64,000 nt of DNA, from positions 35,378,953 to 35,442,952 of the forward strand of contig CM044961.1 of the NCBI GenBank assembly GCA_024516035.1, in the 5' to 3' direction. This stretch comes from Bactericera cockerelli. Its lineage: Eukaryota; Arthropoda; Insecta; Hemiptera; Triozidae. The stretch's first letter is position 1. The number at the start of each line of letters is the position of its first letter. A program made the position numbers and the translations under genes. The notes beneath the pieces were generated by a model. The model searched no databases. It had not been told where the DNA came from and saw nothing but the letters and a program-made list of their open reading frames with translations. This document shows positions 30,330-41,125 of the stretch, piece by piece.

Positions 30330-30990
30330 TAAGATATAAGATATGTTTTATTGATTGATAAATACAGATTTAGTACATGAATCAAACGTCAAGAGGGTAT
30401 ATAAATTATAATAAAAAGAAAAAAAAAAATAATTAATTAATTAGTGCGCGGGCGTAGTGTTGTGTTGATGAGTGTCGCGTCTTGAATATTAGTGTTTTCG
30501 TCGTGATTTGTAAGGTATGTAGTATCAGTTTATGATATTTTGTGTTTGTATTATTTAATTTATTTATCTCCTTTATTTTGCTTCTCTTTGTTGTTGTTGT
30601 TTGTCTTATTTTTTTCTCTTTTCTTCGCTCAGTTTCTTTCAGATCTGTATCACTTGGTCCAGAATTCTTTCATTGAGTAAAAGCTTTTTCTTACAAGGTA
30701 TTCCTTTAGTTTTTGACTATTTATTTAAAGAGAGGTCTGTAACATTCAGAGTCCTTGCCCCTTCCTTTAGTTTTATTTTAAAAAGTTCTTTTGACTGTAT
30801 TTCTTTTAAAGTTTTAGGTAAGTGATTGTACATTCTGGCCCCTGATATAAATGTGCTTTTCGATAGCTTATCTGTTTTATAGTGATGTATATAGAGATCA
30901 TTTTTGTTATTTCTTAAATTATAAGTATGAGGGTTTATTTCGTTTTTCAGTTTGATTAGAATCTTAGATAAATAAATAATCTGATCGTCA
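30330..30990 (-). mobile_element. LINE fragment: ORF2 C-terminus and 3' UTR
   Basis: The minus-strand frame up to 30980 reads SKILIKLKNEINPHTYNLRN, DKLSKSTFISGARMYNHLPK and IQSKELFKIKLKE, the same kind of C-terminal segment as at 6737-7611 but a different subfamily. The stop is near 30717, followed by an AT-rich UTR. Its last coding bases (ctctgaatgttacagacctc on this strand) are also present as scraps at 40041-40085 and 42627-42665. Confidence 0.75.
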
Positions 30991-30997
30991 TCGATGG

Positions 30998-31209
30998 CAG
31001 TGATAACACACTGAATACTAATTTTCGATCTGTCACAGAAGTTAAGCAACGCCCAGCGACTTTTGGACTTGTTGTGTGACGATTTCAGTTGTACCATGAT
31101 CCTGGCTATCACTGGACCGACCTCAGAAGCTTGGAAGAGAATGCCGTTGGCATTAGCACCTCCCTTCATCAAGTTTTGTTTTGTTAATTTTAATTTCTAT
31201 GTATGTATA
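30998..31209 (+). mobile_element. 5S-headed SINE with LINE-type 3' tail
   Basis: catcgatggcagtgataaca, gtcacagaagttaagcaacg and gacttgttgtgtgacgat are 5S-derived. The tail agagaatgccgttggcatta + gcacc...aagttttgttttgttaa + ttttaatttctatgtatg is the 3' UTR of the LINE at 6737-7611. The foldback element at 31210 interrupts it; the tail resumes at 33816 and ends in aaataaaacttgatcaaaaa. Confidence 0.75.
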
Positions 31210-33815
31210 AAGGGTGGCCCTTAGCTATAGAGGAGGATTTTTTTCCCCAGATTTTTTCCGCTCCATCGGCAAAATATGGTTCCAATTAATATTAAAAAAA
31301 TCTGGAAAAGTTTCAGCTCGATCAAAGGTCGTTAACACGTGCCGCCGGGACCTTTAAGTTTAGATCTGCAATCGGAAGGGGCAATATACGTTTTTAAGCA
31401 TAATGTTGATCCTAACTTGAAGAAACTTCATCTCACAGAAAAATATATAGAATGTAAAATGTATAGAAAGGTTTTTTTTAATTATTTGGTACATAATAAT
31501 TTTAGTGGGTAGCACAGCATTATCGAGACACCTGATAATAGCATTTGTCTAAGTAACTCACTACTGTTTTTTCGTAATATTAAGTAGAAAATTAGATAAC
31601 TATCGTTTATTAGATTTTTTCTATTTAAGTTGAAGAAAAGAACATTGAACATAATTATTGTAATAATATTCATACATTCATTCTATTAAAATAAATGCGA
31701 GATAGAAGTTCACAAATAAGTAAATCCTGCTGTCCTACTTGCTATGAGTTTTCAAGAGACACTCTTTTGTTGGTTTAGGATACTGACTTTTGTGATCTTT
31801 GACAACTTGAATGACGAATTATTTTTGGTTTTCACTCTTTTTTAGCTTATTATTGTATTCGAACATCAATTTAACTCCTCTTTCTGCTGTATCATTTACT
31901 ACTTTTAAAACTTTAATCTTGTTATACGCGTCTTGGAAATTTTCATTTTCCCACCAGTCAGTAGGATCTAGAGAGAGAAAAGATTTGTTTATTTGAAACC
32001 TCTCAAAGAAAACCTGCCTCTCCTCTGACACAAAAAAGTCCAGCTCCTTGCTAAGCAAGTTTATAAGATCTTTAGTCTTACAACCATACTTGTATTTATT
32101 TTGTTTCTTCCCCTCTTTAGTGAGGGACTTAACCATGTTAGATTTTACAACATTTGAGATATCTCTATCAAAAAACCCCAATCCTACTGCCTCTTCACTC
32201 AAATACCAGAGATGGTTTACAATATTTTTTTATGCCACACTAGATACTCGTACTTCAGGGTCCATTTTTGGATACGCAAGAAGTTTCTTAATAAATGAGA
32301 GATCTAGTCTTGGCGCTGTAATACCTACAGGAGCAGTATAACAAGACTCAATATAAAGGAAAGTTAGTCTGGCTGGGGGACGTTAAACAGGGAGAAGACC
32401 AGTGTCCCGCTAGAGGACTATTAACAAAGAACAGACTAGCCAACCCTTACTTATAAAGAAAAGTCCAAGTTCTCATGATGGTTGATCGCACATAGAAATA
32501 TGTGGTTCAGGACGAGCCAACTTTGAAATAAAGTTGGCTGGAGACCATCACTCACCCCTCCAGCTGTAGCCAAGCTGGCTACAACAACAATAAATAAAAG
32601 TTACAAACAAACAAATATCAAGGATGGTCTTGAGTTCTTCAGCAGTCATTAAGAACTCTTTTCTAAACTTTGGTATTTGAGTGAAGAGGTAGTAGGGTTG
32701 GGGTTTTTTGATAGATATATCTCAAATGTTGTAAAATCTAACATGGTTAAGTCCCTCACTAAAGAGGGGGGGGGGGGGGGGAAGTGAAGTACGGTTGTAA
32801 GACTAAAGATCGTATAAACTTGCTTAGCAAAGAGCTGGACTTTTTTGTGTCAGAGGAAAGGCAGGTTTTCTTTGAGAGGTTTCAAATACAAATCTTTTCT
32901 TTGTCTAGATCCTAGTGACTGGTGAGAAAATGAAAATTTCCAAGACGCCTATAACAAGAAGACGCCTATAACAAGATTAAAGTAATAAAAGTTGAAAAGA
33001 TACAGCAGAAAGATGAGTTACATTGATGTGCGAATACAATAATCAGCTAACTAAGAGTGAAAACCAAAAACAATTCGTCATTCAAGTTGTCAAAGATCAC
33101 AAAAGTCAGTATCCTAAACCAACAAAAGAGTATCTCTTGAAAACTCATAGCAAGTAGTACAGCAGGATTTACTTATTTGTGAACTTCTATCGCGCATTTA
33201 TTTTAATAGTATGGATGTATGAATATTTTTACAATAATTATGTTCAATGTTCTTTTCTTCAACTTCAAATAGAAAAAAATCTAATATACAATAGTTTTCT
33301 ACTTGATATTACGAAAAACCCGTAATGAGTTACTTAGACAAATGCTATTATCAGGTGTCTCGATAATGCTGTGCTACCCACTAAAATTATTATGTACCAA
33401 ATAATAAAAAGAAAACCTTTATATACATTTTACATTCTATATTTTTTTCAAATATACGATAGATTTCTAAATTTCTACTTAATATTACGAAAAAACAGTA
33501 GTGAGTTGCTTAGACAAATGCTATTATCAGGTGTCTCGATAATGCTGTGCTACCCACTAAAATTATTATGTACCAAATAATTAAAAAAAACTCTTCTATA
33601 CATTTTACATTCCATATTTTTTTCTGTGAGATGAAGTTTCTTCAAGTTAGGATCAACATTATGCTTAAAAACGTATATTGCCCCTTCCGATTGCAGATCT
33701 AAACTTTAAGGTCCCGGCGGCACGGTTTTTTTAAGGTTTTTTTAATACTAATTGGAACCATATTTTGCCGATGGAGCGAGAAAATTCCGACTTTCGAAAA
33801 TAAGGGCCACCCTGA
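31210..33815. mobile_element. 2.6-kb foldback transposon with about 1-kb inverted arms and TATA target duplication
   Basis: The left arm (31210-32209, agggtggcccttagc...) is inverse to the right arm (32671-33815, ...aagggccaccct). Between them is a 460-bp spacer holding a copy of the 1620-1925 repeat. The host sequence (a SINE/LINE tail) is known from 6737-7611, so the insertion point is exact: tata at 31206-31209 is repeated at 33816-33819. The arms have drifted: the right arm has a poly(G) run at 32766-32781, small duplications and a 180-bp partial repeat of its end (33340-33400 and 33515-33580). Confidence 0.88.
31819..32202 (-). CDS. Unrecognised ORF in the left arm of the foldback element
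   Basis: 127 codons: EEAVGLGFFDRDISNVVKS, SLDPTDWWENENFQDAYNKI, KVVNDTAERGVKLMFEYNNK. The frame can be followed downstream as a continuing C-terminus (FVIQV-like and HKSQYPKPTKES) after minor changes. Coding-like composition and charged/hydrophobic spacing suggest it was once a protein; the DTAERGVKLM segment seems familiar from insect repeat-associated proteins, but I cannot name the family. The right-arm equivalent (32690-33120, plus) is broken by indels. Confidence 0.55.
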   Translation of the reverse strand: MSEEAVGLGFFDRDISNVVKSNMVKSLTKEGKKQNKYKYGCKTKDLINLLSKELDFFVSEERQVFFERFQINKSFLSLDPTDWWENENFQDAYNKIKVLKVVNDTAERGVKLMFEYNNKLKKSENQK

Positions 33816-33877
33816 TATATATTCTATGTTATTTGTAAATAAAACTTGATCAAAAAAAAAAATGTTTAATAGTAGCT

Positions 33878-34000
33878 TGATCGATAAGGTGGACTTGTAA
33901 TCTGGAGGCCGGTGGTTCAAGTACGGAGTTTGGCAAAAATTTATTAAAGCTAGTTTTAGTAGTTGTAATATCACGATTGTGATTAACACATATATGATAT
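33878..34000 (+). mobile_element. tRNA-derived SINE (gatcgataaggcgg family)
   Basis: agcttgatcgataaggtgga, ggccggtggttcaagtac, tatcacgattgtgattaaca. Confidence 0.8.
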
Positions 34001-34214
34001 AAAAAAAAGAAGTGTCCTAAAAAGCCTTTTTTCTTTCGCACGCATTCTCAGACGAAATAAGATAAGAAGTAAACAAAGCCTGCTGACTTAACGTGAAAGC
34101 TTGTGGCCATTCAGCACAACATTCCTATTGTGCAGACTGAGGCTCTTAGTATTTATCTCCCTCCCCCCTGACTTTTTTATATTCTTATGTATCATTTGTC
34201 CATAATTCCAAAAT

Positions 34215-34372
34215 TTTCCGACACTGGTCGCTGCCCACATTAAAGCAGCAACTCATTTTTCCTCACGAGGTATGAGTGGATAGAAAAATACTGCTCGGCT
34301 AGGGATAGAACCCAGGTCACCGTGCTTGCAAAGCCTAGTGCGCTAACTCACTCTGCCATGGTGGCTACTCCA
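34215..34372 (-). mobile_element. tRNA-derived SINE (ccgtggcagagtgagtt family), minus strand
   Basis: tcctcacgaggtatgagtgg, gatagaacccaggtcaccgt, gcgctaactcactctgccat. Confidence 0.82.
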
Positions 34373-34432
34373 TAATAATACTATAGTTGATCAAACTGAT
34401 CAGAGGTCACGTCAGAATTCATATATCTAGAA

Positions 34433-34617
34433 CAGCGGTTCCCAACCGGTGGGCCGTGGTCCACTTGTGGGCCGCGGGCAGCTCGCTACTGGGCCGCGGA
34501 TGCTGGCCGAAACTCAAGAAATAATATTAAAATAGTGCAAAATAAATTCGGGGTGGGCCGCAAAATTGTTTTAAAAATATTATTGGGCCCCCAAGCTAAA
34601 AAGGTTGGGAACTACTG
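34433..34617. mobile_element. 185-bp hAT-type MITE with perfect 8-bp target duplication
   Basis: Ends cagcggttcccaaccgg / ggttgggaactactg; flanked by atctagaa at 34425-34432 and 34618-34625. The GC-rich interior (gggccgcgg) is typical of the cagnggttcccaa group. Confidence 0.93.
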
Positions 34618-34625
34618 ATCTAGAA

Positions 34626-36230
34626 CAGTCCCTGTAAATTTCAGATCGATTAGACAAAAATTGCAGCTTTTATCGGACACAAAATTATTTATTCTTATAC
34701 TTAGTGTATTTTCTGTACTTAATCTCCCCCAATCTCGCATCAGCTGATCACAGATTAAGGATTTCTCCTCACGGCTTGTTCTTATTTCTCCTCCAATCTT
34801 AACCCGACGTTTTCGTCAGATCGAGATCAACGCCATTTTGAAATCAATTTGACTTTGAGGTTGACCTTCAAGAGATCTTTATTATTTGTTTATGTTTTCA
34901 TAAATTTACATTGAATGAACTTTTTTGATTTTCTATCGATGACTAGGTTACTTTAAACCAGTTTAGGTATTAGGTTCTAGTTTGAATTTTGAGCCAGATT
35001 TAAGATTAGGAATTGTACAGGTATCAAAGTTCATTGTTGATAATGAAAGTACCTTTTATTAACATCCTCAATTTACATATTTCGCCGAAAATGAATGCAT
35101 AATGTACAGAATGCTAGCTCGAGTTTCCCTTTTGCATTACCTTTATAAATCTCAAGTGTACATTTGTTCTACATCTGGAAAGCAAGACGCTGTGTAGTAT
35201 AAGGACAATCACGTCTGAGAAATTCTCATGAAAAAAATCAAGGCAGTTTTCAATTTACAAAAGAGCACTGGTTCAAGCTGCAGTGATCGTTAACTCTGCT
35301 GTTTGTTGAATGCACCAAATTTTCTGAACAGCCTATGGAATAGTAACTTGATTTACATCAAAATTTGAGAAAAAGTAGGTAATGAAACTCTCGCAGAAAT
35401 CTAAATAGTCATAATAAGGTATTCAGATAGTTCAAATTTCCAATTCTATGAAATATTCTTATCAATCCTTATCAGTAATCAAACACCTCGGCCGAGGTGT
35501 GAAGAACGCCTATACAAAGAAAGAGACAGCCCGGCAGAGTGTAAGGTTACGGAAAACATAGTTCCCATGCATTTCATGTACTTTCAGCCAGCGAAAAGTG
35601 CAACATGAATTTCAAAAATTGCAATTTTTATTGCAGAAATGGACTCTACGTTGAAAAATAAATTGATTTGACTTTTTGTTTGACTTCCTAGGCCAACGGG
35701 AACCCTATTTTCGAGACCCCCCAACAATCGTGAAAGACATGAAAAGATTCATAATTTTTTTTTTTTTTTTTTTTTTTTTCCGTTTTTTTTTTCATACGGA
35801 TCCTTTGAGACCCGACTTCGTGTCTTTAACTTGGCACTGAAGATTAAGTGAGGTGTCTAAAGTGATCAAGATATAATGGAGATGAGCCCGGACCAAAAAA
35901 AAATTCTAAATTATAAGCGGGCGGCCCATTTGGGCGGCCTCGGGTTTTGGGAGCCCAAATCGGGAATTGAAGGATAATACTAATCTTAAGTGGTATCAAA
36001 TGAAAGATCTTGATGAGCTTATACCAAATTTATTGACTTTATTTCTTCATCCGGTCCACTTGGTGGCACCTGGTGGCCTTTTCATTTTCTTTGGCGGGTA
36101 GGTACCTTCGAATCCTTAGCTTATTGGTCAGATCTTGGCCAGTATGTATTTTTCGAGATGACCTCGCTCTCTCACTGCAAAATTTTAATGTTTAAGTTTC
36201 CAAGTATTAATTTAGTTAGTTCATTTTCCG
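34626..36230. other. Unassigned region with poly(T)
   Basis: A T run lies at 35755-35780. 34685-34740 (gtgtattttctgtacttaat) is inverse to 38425-38466, so some dispersed sequence is shared. 35880-36110 (cattt gggcggcctcgggttttg) is GC-richer but has no open frame of note. Confidence 0.35.
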
Positions 36231-36242
36231 TCCGTTTCTTTA

Positions 36243-36320
36243 GAAGATAACTTTGTCTATTGGTAGCATGCTCGACTTGCCACCCAGTCAGCATGGGTTC
36301 GAATCCTGGCGGGGACGAAA
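36243..36320 (+). repeat. tRNA-like segment, Gly-like
   Basis: tctattggtagcatgctcga and catgggttcgaatcctggcg resemble A and B boxes. Arms do not pair well enough for a working tRNA; probably a SINE head. Confidence 0.4.
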
Positions 36321-36565
36321 TTTTTTAGCTCTATATTTTCAATTTGGGCCTAACGTTGTTTTGTTTTTCCGATCTTTATATTTTTGATCTTCATGACGAC
36401 CCCATTACCCTCGCTAGGAAAATTTTAGTAGTTGCAGAATTGGCCAATGACCTGTGGCGGCATTACGAGATTGATTTTGGACAATCATGGTTGGATGGAG
36501 TTAAAATATGATGAATTAGCTCTCATAATGTCGATGTTACTCACAAAAAGTTGCGACAAAGTAGT

Positions 36566-36680
36566 GACTAGGCTTGCACGCACGATGACTTGGGTTCGAT
36601 CCGCTTCAGGGATGTTTTTTTTTCTCTGTCCATTATGTCCGGGGTACACTCATACCTCGTGAGGTATTGATAAGCGACGT
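36566..36680 (+). mobile_element. Degraded tRNA-derived SINE (ccgtggcagagtgagtt family)
   Basis: gatgacttgggttcgatccg and ggggtacactcatacctcgt remain; the head is lost. Confidence 0.65.
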
Positions 36681-36829
36681 CACCACCGAGTTCTCTCCCG
36701 CTCATGGTTTTATCAACACCAAATTGTCTCCCGTCGCGTAGCTTGCATTTTTACCTGATTTTATACCTACATAGTTTAGGCCTAGCTTAAAAAATTATAA
36801 TCGAAACACCTAGGAATCATTGATATAAA

Positions 36830-37027
36830 CCTGAGGCATGGTCTTCTATGTATTTTTCCTAACCCTATGATAAACCCAAGGCATGGCCTTCTATATATTT
36901 ACCTAACCCTACTATAAAGCCGAGGCATTGCCTTTTATGTATTATCCCTAACCCTACTATATTCCTGAGGCATGGCCTTCTATGTATTTTACCTAACTCT
37001 ACCATACACTGAGGGCATTGCCTTTCA
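36830..37027. repeat. Four tandem copies of a 55-60-bp unit
   Basis: gaggcatggccttctatgta + ttttacctaaccctactat-type units at 36832, 36889, 36920-36965 and 36966-37020, each with a few changes. Confidence 0.8.
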
Positions 37028-37090
37028 TTAGTTAGGGATTTTAAAGATTTCCTTATAAAAGGCCGATTCTTATATAAAAATGATAATTGT

Positions 37091-37285
37091 CTGTCCCGGT
37101 AGCTCAGTGGTAAAGGCGGCACTGTGTGAATCCAGAGATTCCAGAGGTCGCGGGTTCGAAACCCAGACGGGACAAGACAAGTTATCCTCCTATTTGGGAT
37201 TTTTACCACATAATAATACGTCTTGAGCTTACTGCTGGAATAATGGGACTTAATAGTCCTAATCGGGCAGTATAAATAAGGCGAT
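37091..37285 (+). mobile_element. tRNA-derived SINE (cccggtagctcagtgg family), full-length
   Basis: cccggtagctcagtggtaaa, gcgggttcgaaacccagacg, body and tail aataaggcgatattat. Confidence 0.9.
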
Positions 37286-37790
37286 ATTATAATTTTATAG
37301 TTTTCATTTTCTTAAATACCTAATGTAAAAAAGCATGGTCTTATTTCCGGGAGAGATACTCGTGGTGACCCCTGCAACAAGCCGGAGAGAAATCGGGTAA
37401 GAAAAAGTCAACGAGAGAGAACTCATTACCTCACCTTGATAAGGTGATTACAAATTAATTTCTTTGGCATTTGTAAATCCAGGTGTTTTAGTGTCCCTCA
37501 TAGGACGCTCCGAGGTCTATTTAGCATTGAAAGATAAACCTAATCATGTGGAGTATAAAATCAAAAGGTCTTGCATTGCAAATTTATTTACTCACTTTGG
37601 GGACTCAGGGGGCCAAATCTGTGATCCAAATACATATTGACCTTCGAAAAATTAAATACCTACTGCTAAAACTCTATCTTAAAAAAAAGACAACTTGGTA
37701 CATCTACATTTTCCCAGCTTATTTACTTTTGTTATTCATAATGTTTCAGAAGTGTATGAACCTATATTTTCGTATAAAAAGAACTGATAT
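37286..37790. other. Unassigned stretch
   Basis: Contains a plus-strand 90-codon frame (37546-37818) that runs into the hairpin element; composition gives no support for coding. Confidence 0.35.
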
Positions 37791-38330
37791 CCCCCCAAAA
37801 ACACCACTTCGTGGTTAAAAAAAGAAGAACGCCTCACTCAAAAGAATGATTATAATTAGCTAAAAATAAATGATATCAAATTGAGAACACCTTACCCCTT
37901 CTCTTTCTATATCTCTGCACTCCTCTCTGAATTTATTCCTCTTATGTTTATCTTTCTTTATCCTTTCTAGGGGTCATCCCAAACTTGATTTCTCTTGAAA
38001 TTTACTTGTTGCACGGCAATAAAAAATGGCGGTCGCGGTGTAATTTTCTCGATTCAAATCAAATAAGTTCAGAAAAATCATACTCCGACCGCCATTTTTT
38101 ATTGCCGTGCAACAAGTAAATTTCAAGAGAAATCAAGTTTGGGATGACCCCTAGAAAGGATAAAGAAAGATAAACATAAGAGAAATAAATTCAGAGAGGA
38201 GTGCAGAGATATAGAAAGAGAAGGGGTAAGGTGTTCTCAATTTGATATCATTTATTTTTAGCTAATTATAATCATTCTTTTGAGTGAGGCGTTCTTCTTT
38301 TTTTAACCACGAAGTGGTGTTTTTGGGGGG
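37791..38330. mobile_element. 540-bp near-perfect hairpin (foldback) element
   Basis: Arms 37791-38035 and 38086-38330, 245 bp each, with a 50-bp loop. The only arm mismatch I saw is at cctcttatg versus cataagaga. Ends are ccccccaaaaacaccacttc and its inverse. No target duplication is evident at the borders. Confidence 0.93.
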
Positions 38331-38516
38331 TCTTTATTTACATTTCACTGTGAGGAGCTAGCCCTTACTTTAAGTTTCTCTGATATTATCGCTAGAGCGC
38401 GTCGAGGCGTTCTGATCTCTACAGATCGAGATTGGAGGAGATTAAGTACAGAAAATACACTTACTGTTAACTAGAAGCTAGCATAAGTATCTCGACCCGG
38501 TAAGAAAAAGAACCTA

Positions 38517-38764
38517 AGCCAGCGTCGATGGCATGTTGAATACACCGGTTCCCTTCAGAACACCGAAGTTAAGCGACATCCAGCGAGGTTAAGACTTGGA
38601 TGGGTGACCATTCAAATTCTAATTCTCGTGACGCTGGCTTTTCCCGGCTCCACTCAGGCTGGGTGAGGTCAATGTGAGTAGCAGGTTTGTGAGTTTCCTG
38701 CGAATGGAGGGTAAAACCCCCGTCGTGATATGACCATGGCAGTTGAAAGCGACGTTAAACCCCA

Positions 38765-38796
<32 letters not shown>
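38517..38796 (+). mobile_element. 5S-derived SINE, full-length, young
   Basis: gccagcgtcgatggcatgtt to gacgttaaaccccacttaaa and a long poly(A). aaaaagaacct flanks both sides. Essentially the same sequence as the copies at 4502 and 27764. Confidence 0.92.
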
Positions 38797-38800
<4 letters not shown>

Positions 38801-40040
38801 CTGCAAGAATAGGATAAGCTATAGGAATGAATAAAAAAGCTCTGGTTATTTTCAAAACAAGATTTTCGCTCTCAAGTCTGTATTTTCAACTGGCTTCTCC
38901 ATAAAAGTTATAGAATACTAGATCCGATAAATGAATAAAATATGTAAATAAATTTAGGGTATAATAATACTGAGAAAAAAGGACAAGTATAAGTAGGTAT
39001 AATTGTAATAAAATAAAGAATATGACTAGAAATGATTTATATCAAGCGAAACGGTCGTTTCGTGGGAGAATGCCTCCCAGAAACTATAGTGCTTATAATA
39101 AATTAACACCGAAAACGATTTGGATATTTTTGTTACGTATGTAGAAGTCAAAAATCAACCATACTACACAAAGAGGATTCTTAATTCGTCCCATTATTAG
39201 ATAGTAAAAAAGTAATTCCAAAGTCATTATTGTAGGCTTTTGTAAAACAATTTTTTTTTAAATTTTAGTTCCAATTTTTATAAATTAGTCCTTGGACAGT
39301 TAATAAAATTATTGTGCGGTAAAAGTACCTAATTTTGTTCAGATAGTAAAATTTTCACTAAAACCATCTAAGAAGTTGAATTATTACTCATCTACACTAT
39401 TATTGTTGATCGATTGGCTTTTGATTCTTTCAGGATATTTGTATAAATTTTGTATTAATTTGTATAAACTGGTGGATTACGAGATTGATATTGATGAAAT
39501 ATTATGTTGGTTGTTAGCATTACCATTAGTTCACGTAATGCCGATACTACCCACTAAAAATTGTTACATAAATAACTAGATCTTTGTCTTCTCTTATCTT
39601 TATTTTATATTTGTATATAAATTTATCAATTCAATTTTAAACAAATACAAATGACATACACACATATTATTATTTTGAAAGCTTATTTCTATCAAATTTA
39701 ATAATAGTATAGTATAGTAGTGCTTTATTTAGACTGTCGGCTCGAGACAGGGAGTCCCATTACGCTTTTGTTTTGTTGGATTTTGTTGCATAAAAACATA
39801 ATTTAATCTGACAGAAAATGAAAGAACTACAGACTATGGTAACATAGGAATAACTCCTGAACAAAATTATGTTAGTTGGAGATGTTGTTTCGTGTTTAAT
39901 TTTGACACATGTCTTCTGTTGCTGTCAGGGAAGGGTCAGCCATTGATTCTCACTTCGTGGACTTCATCTGGTGCTGTCGATAGGATTTCATCTGAAAGCA
40001 GAGGAAAAGTTGTTGTGAAACCTTTCGTGTGAGCAATTTT
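38797..40040. other. Unassigned AT-rich region
   Basis: 39720-39800 (gctttatttagactgtcggc) looks like the inverse of a LINE tail. The small plus frame 39376-39579 is hydrophobic but lacks context. 39050-39080 (gaaacggtcgtttcgtggga) is inverse to 40440-40495, enclosing the SINE and scraps between. Confidence 0.35.
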
Positions 40041-40377
40041 TTTTGTAAATATTTATTTAAAGAGAGGTCTGTAACATTCAGAGTCCTTGGCTCTATACTT
40101 TGTACCAAAAAAAGGAAAACTGCATGGTCATATCAAGAGAGGTGTTTTATCCTCCATTCGATGGAACTCACAAACCAACTACTTAAATTAACCTCAACCA
40201 GCCTAGGTTTGGCCGGAATTTGGTTTATCATTGAAAAAAAAAAAAAAATCAATCAAACAAGACTTCGTGATGCTGGCCAAAAAAGTTTGGCCAGCATCAC
40301 GAAGGCTTCACCTTGCTGAATTTTGTTTAGCTTCGGTGATTCTACGAGAACATTCAACGCGCCATCGACGCTGGCAC
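40041..40377. mobile_element. LINE C-terminal scrap followed by a broken 5S-SINE (minus)
   Basis: 40041-40085 repeats the last coding bases of the 30330-30990 LINE. 40118-40377 is a minus-strand 5S-SINE interrupted at 40225-40260 by an A-run and a duplicated atgctggccaaa; it ends cgccatcgacgctggc. Confidence 0.75.
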
Positions 40378-40639
40378 ACAATTTGTTTAATTTATCATGA
40401 GTGTTTTGGTTGAATAGGGCAGCGAGCGGTTCAATAATATAAGCACTGTAGTTTCTGGGAGGCGTTCTCTCGCGAAAGGACCGTTTCGCTTGATTTGGCT
40501 TAATTGCTTCTGTTTATGAGATTTTACGCCCTCAAGTCAGAGTTTCAACCAATCACGGAGTACTATTTATAACCCGTACTTGAGTAACAGTCTAGCTTAT
40601 CTTAAAGTTAATCTTGTTTTATAACCAACCTAAGTACCT

Positions 40640-40762
40640 TGATTGATAAGGCGGTAGACTCGTAACCGGAGGTTGGTGGTTCGAGTCCCAATTTCAGCAA
40701 AGATTTAGTAAAGCGCGTTTGCGTAATTGTGATATCACGATCGTGATTAATATGACAACTTT
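40640..40762 (+). mobile_element. tRNA-derived SINE (gatcgataaggcgg family)
   Basis: cttgattgataaggcggtag, gttggtggttcgagtccc, tatcacgatcgtgattaat. It lies 47 bp from the CCHamide exon donor. Confidence 0.8.
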
Positions 40763-40808
40763 AACTTAACTTTAATCCTGTTTTATAATTCGGCCCTAAA
40801 GTTCTTAC

Positions 40809-41125
40809 CATCTGCCGGATGAGAGGCGACAAATCCGACGAGCTGACCAGCACGGCTGGTTGCTGGGGCCTGGTCCACTCCTGCTTGCTCCCCGTCAAGT
40901 AGCTCATGAGAGGCGCCATGTTGGGTGCGCGCGCAGGATCCAAGGTCATCTCGTAGTCGAGACTGCGCGGGGCCTTGCCGGGGTAGGGGTAGGAGAGGGG
41001 AGGGAGGGCGGGGGCGAGGAAGTAGTCTTCCCCTGTAGGCGGGGCCTCAGGGTCTAACAGCTCGGAAGGGGAGGAGCGTTTGCCGTGCCCGCCGAAACAG
41101 GAGTGGCCGAACGATGCGCAGCCTC
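40809..41125 (-). CDS. CCHa2: CCHamide-2 neuropeptide precursor, mature-peptide exon
   Basis: Exon of 317 bp, acceptor gtcttcag before 41125, donor gtaaga after 40809. After two bases closing a split codon it reads GCASFGHSCFGGHGKR. This is the CCHamide layout: two Cys that form a disulfide, GHSC, C-terminal GGH, then G for amidation and KR for cleavage. It predicts GCASFGHSCFGGH-amide; the GGH ending fits CCHamide-2 rather than CCHamide-1. The remaining 89 residues (SSPSELLDPEAPPTGEDYF onward, Pro-rich) are the spacer typical of these precursors. In insects the peptide acts through a G-protein-coupled receptor in gut-brain nutrient signalling. The signal-peptide exon should lie to the right and a terminal exon to the left; neither was recognised. 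Markedly GC-rich for this window. Confidence 0.88.

Noticed and set aside
40809..41125. This exon as the N-terminus of the aminopeptidase gene
   Set aside because: Its content is a classic CCHamide precursor with amidation and dibasic sites, and its Pro-rich spacer has no resemblance to an M1 N-terminus.
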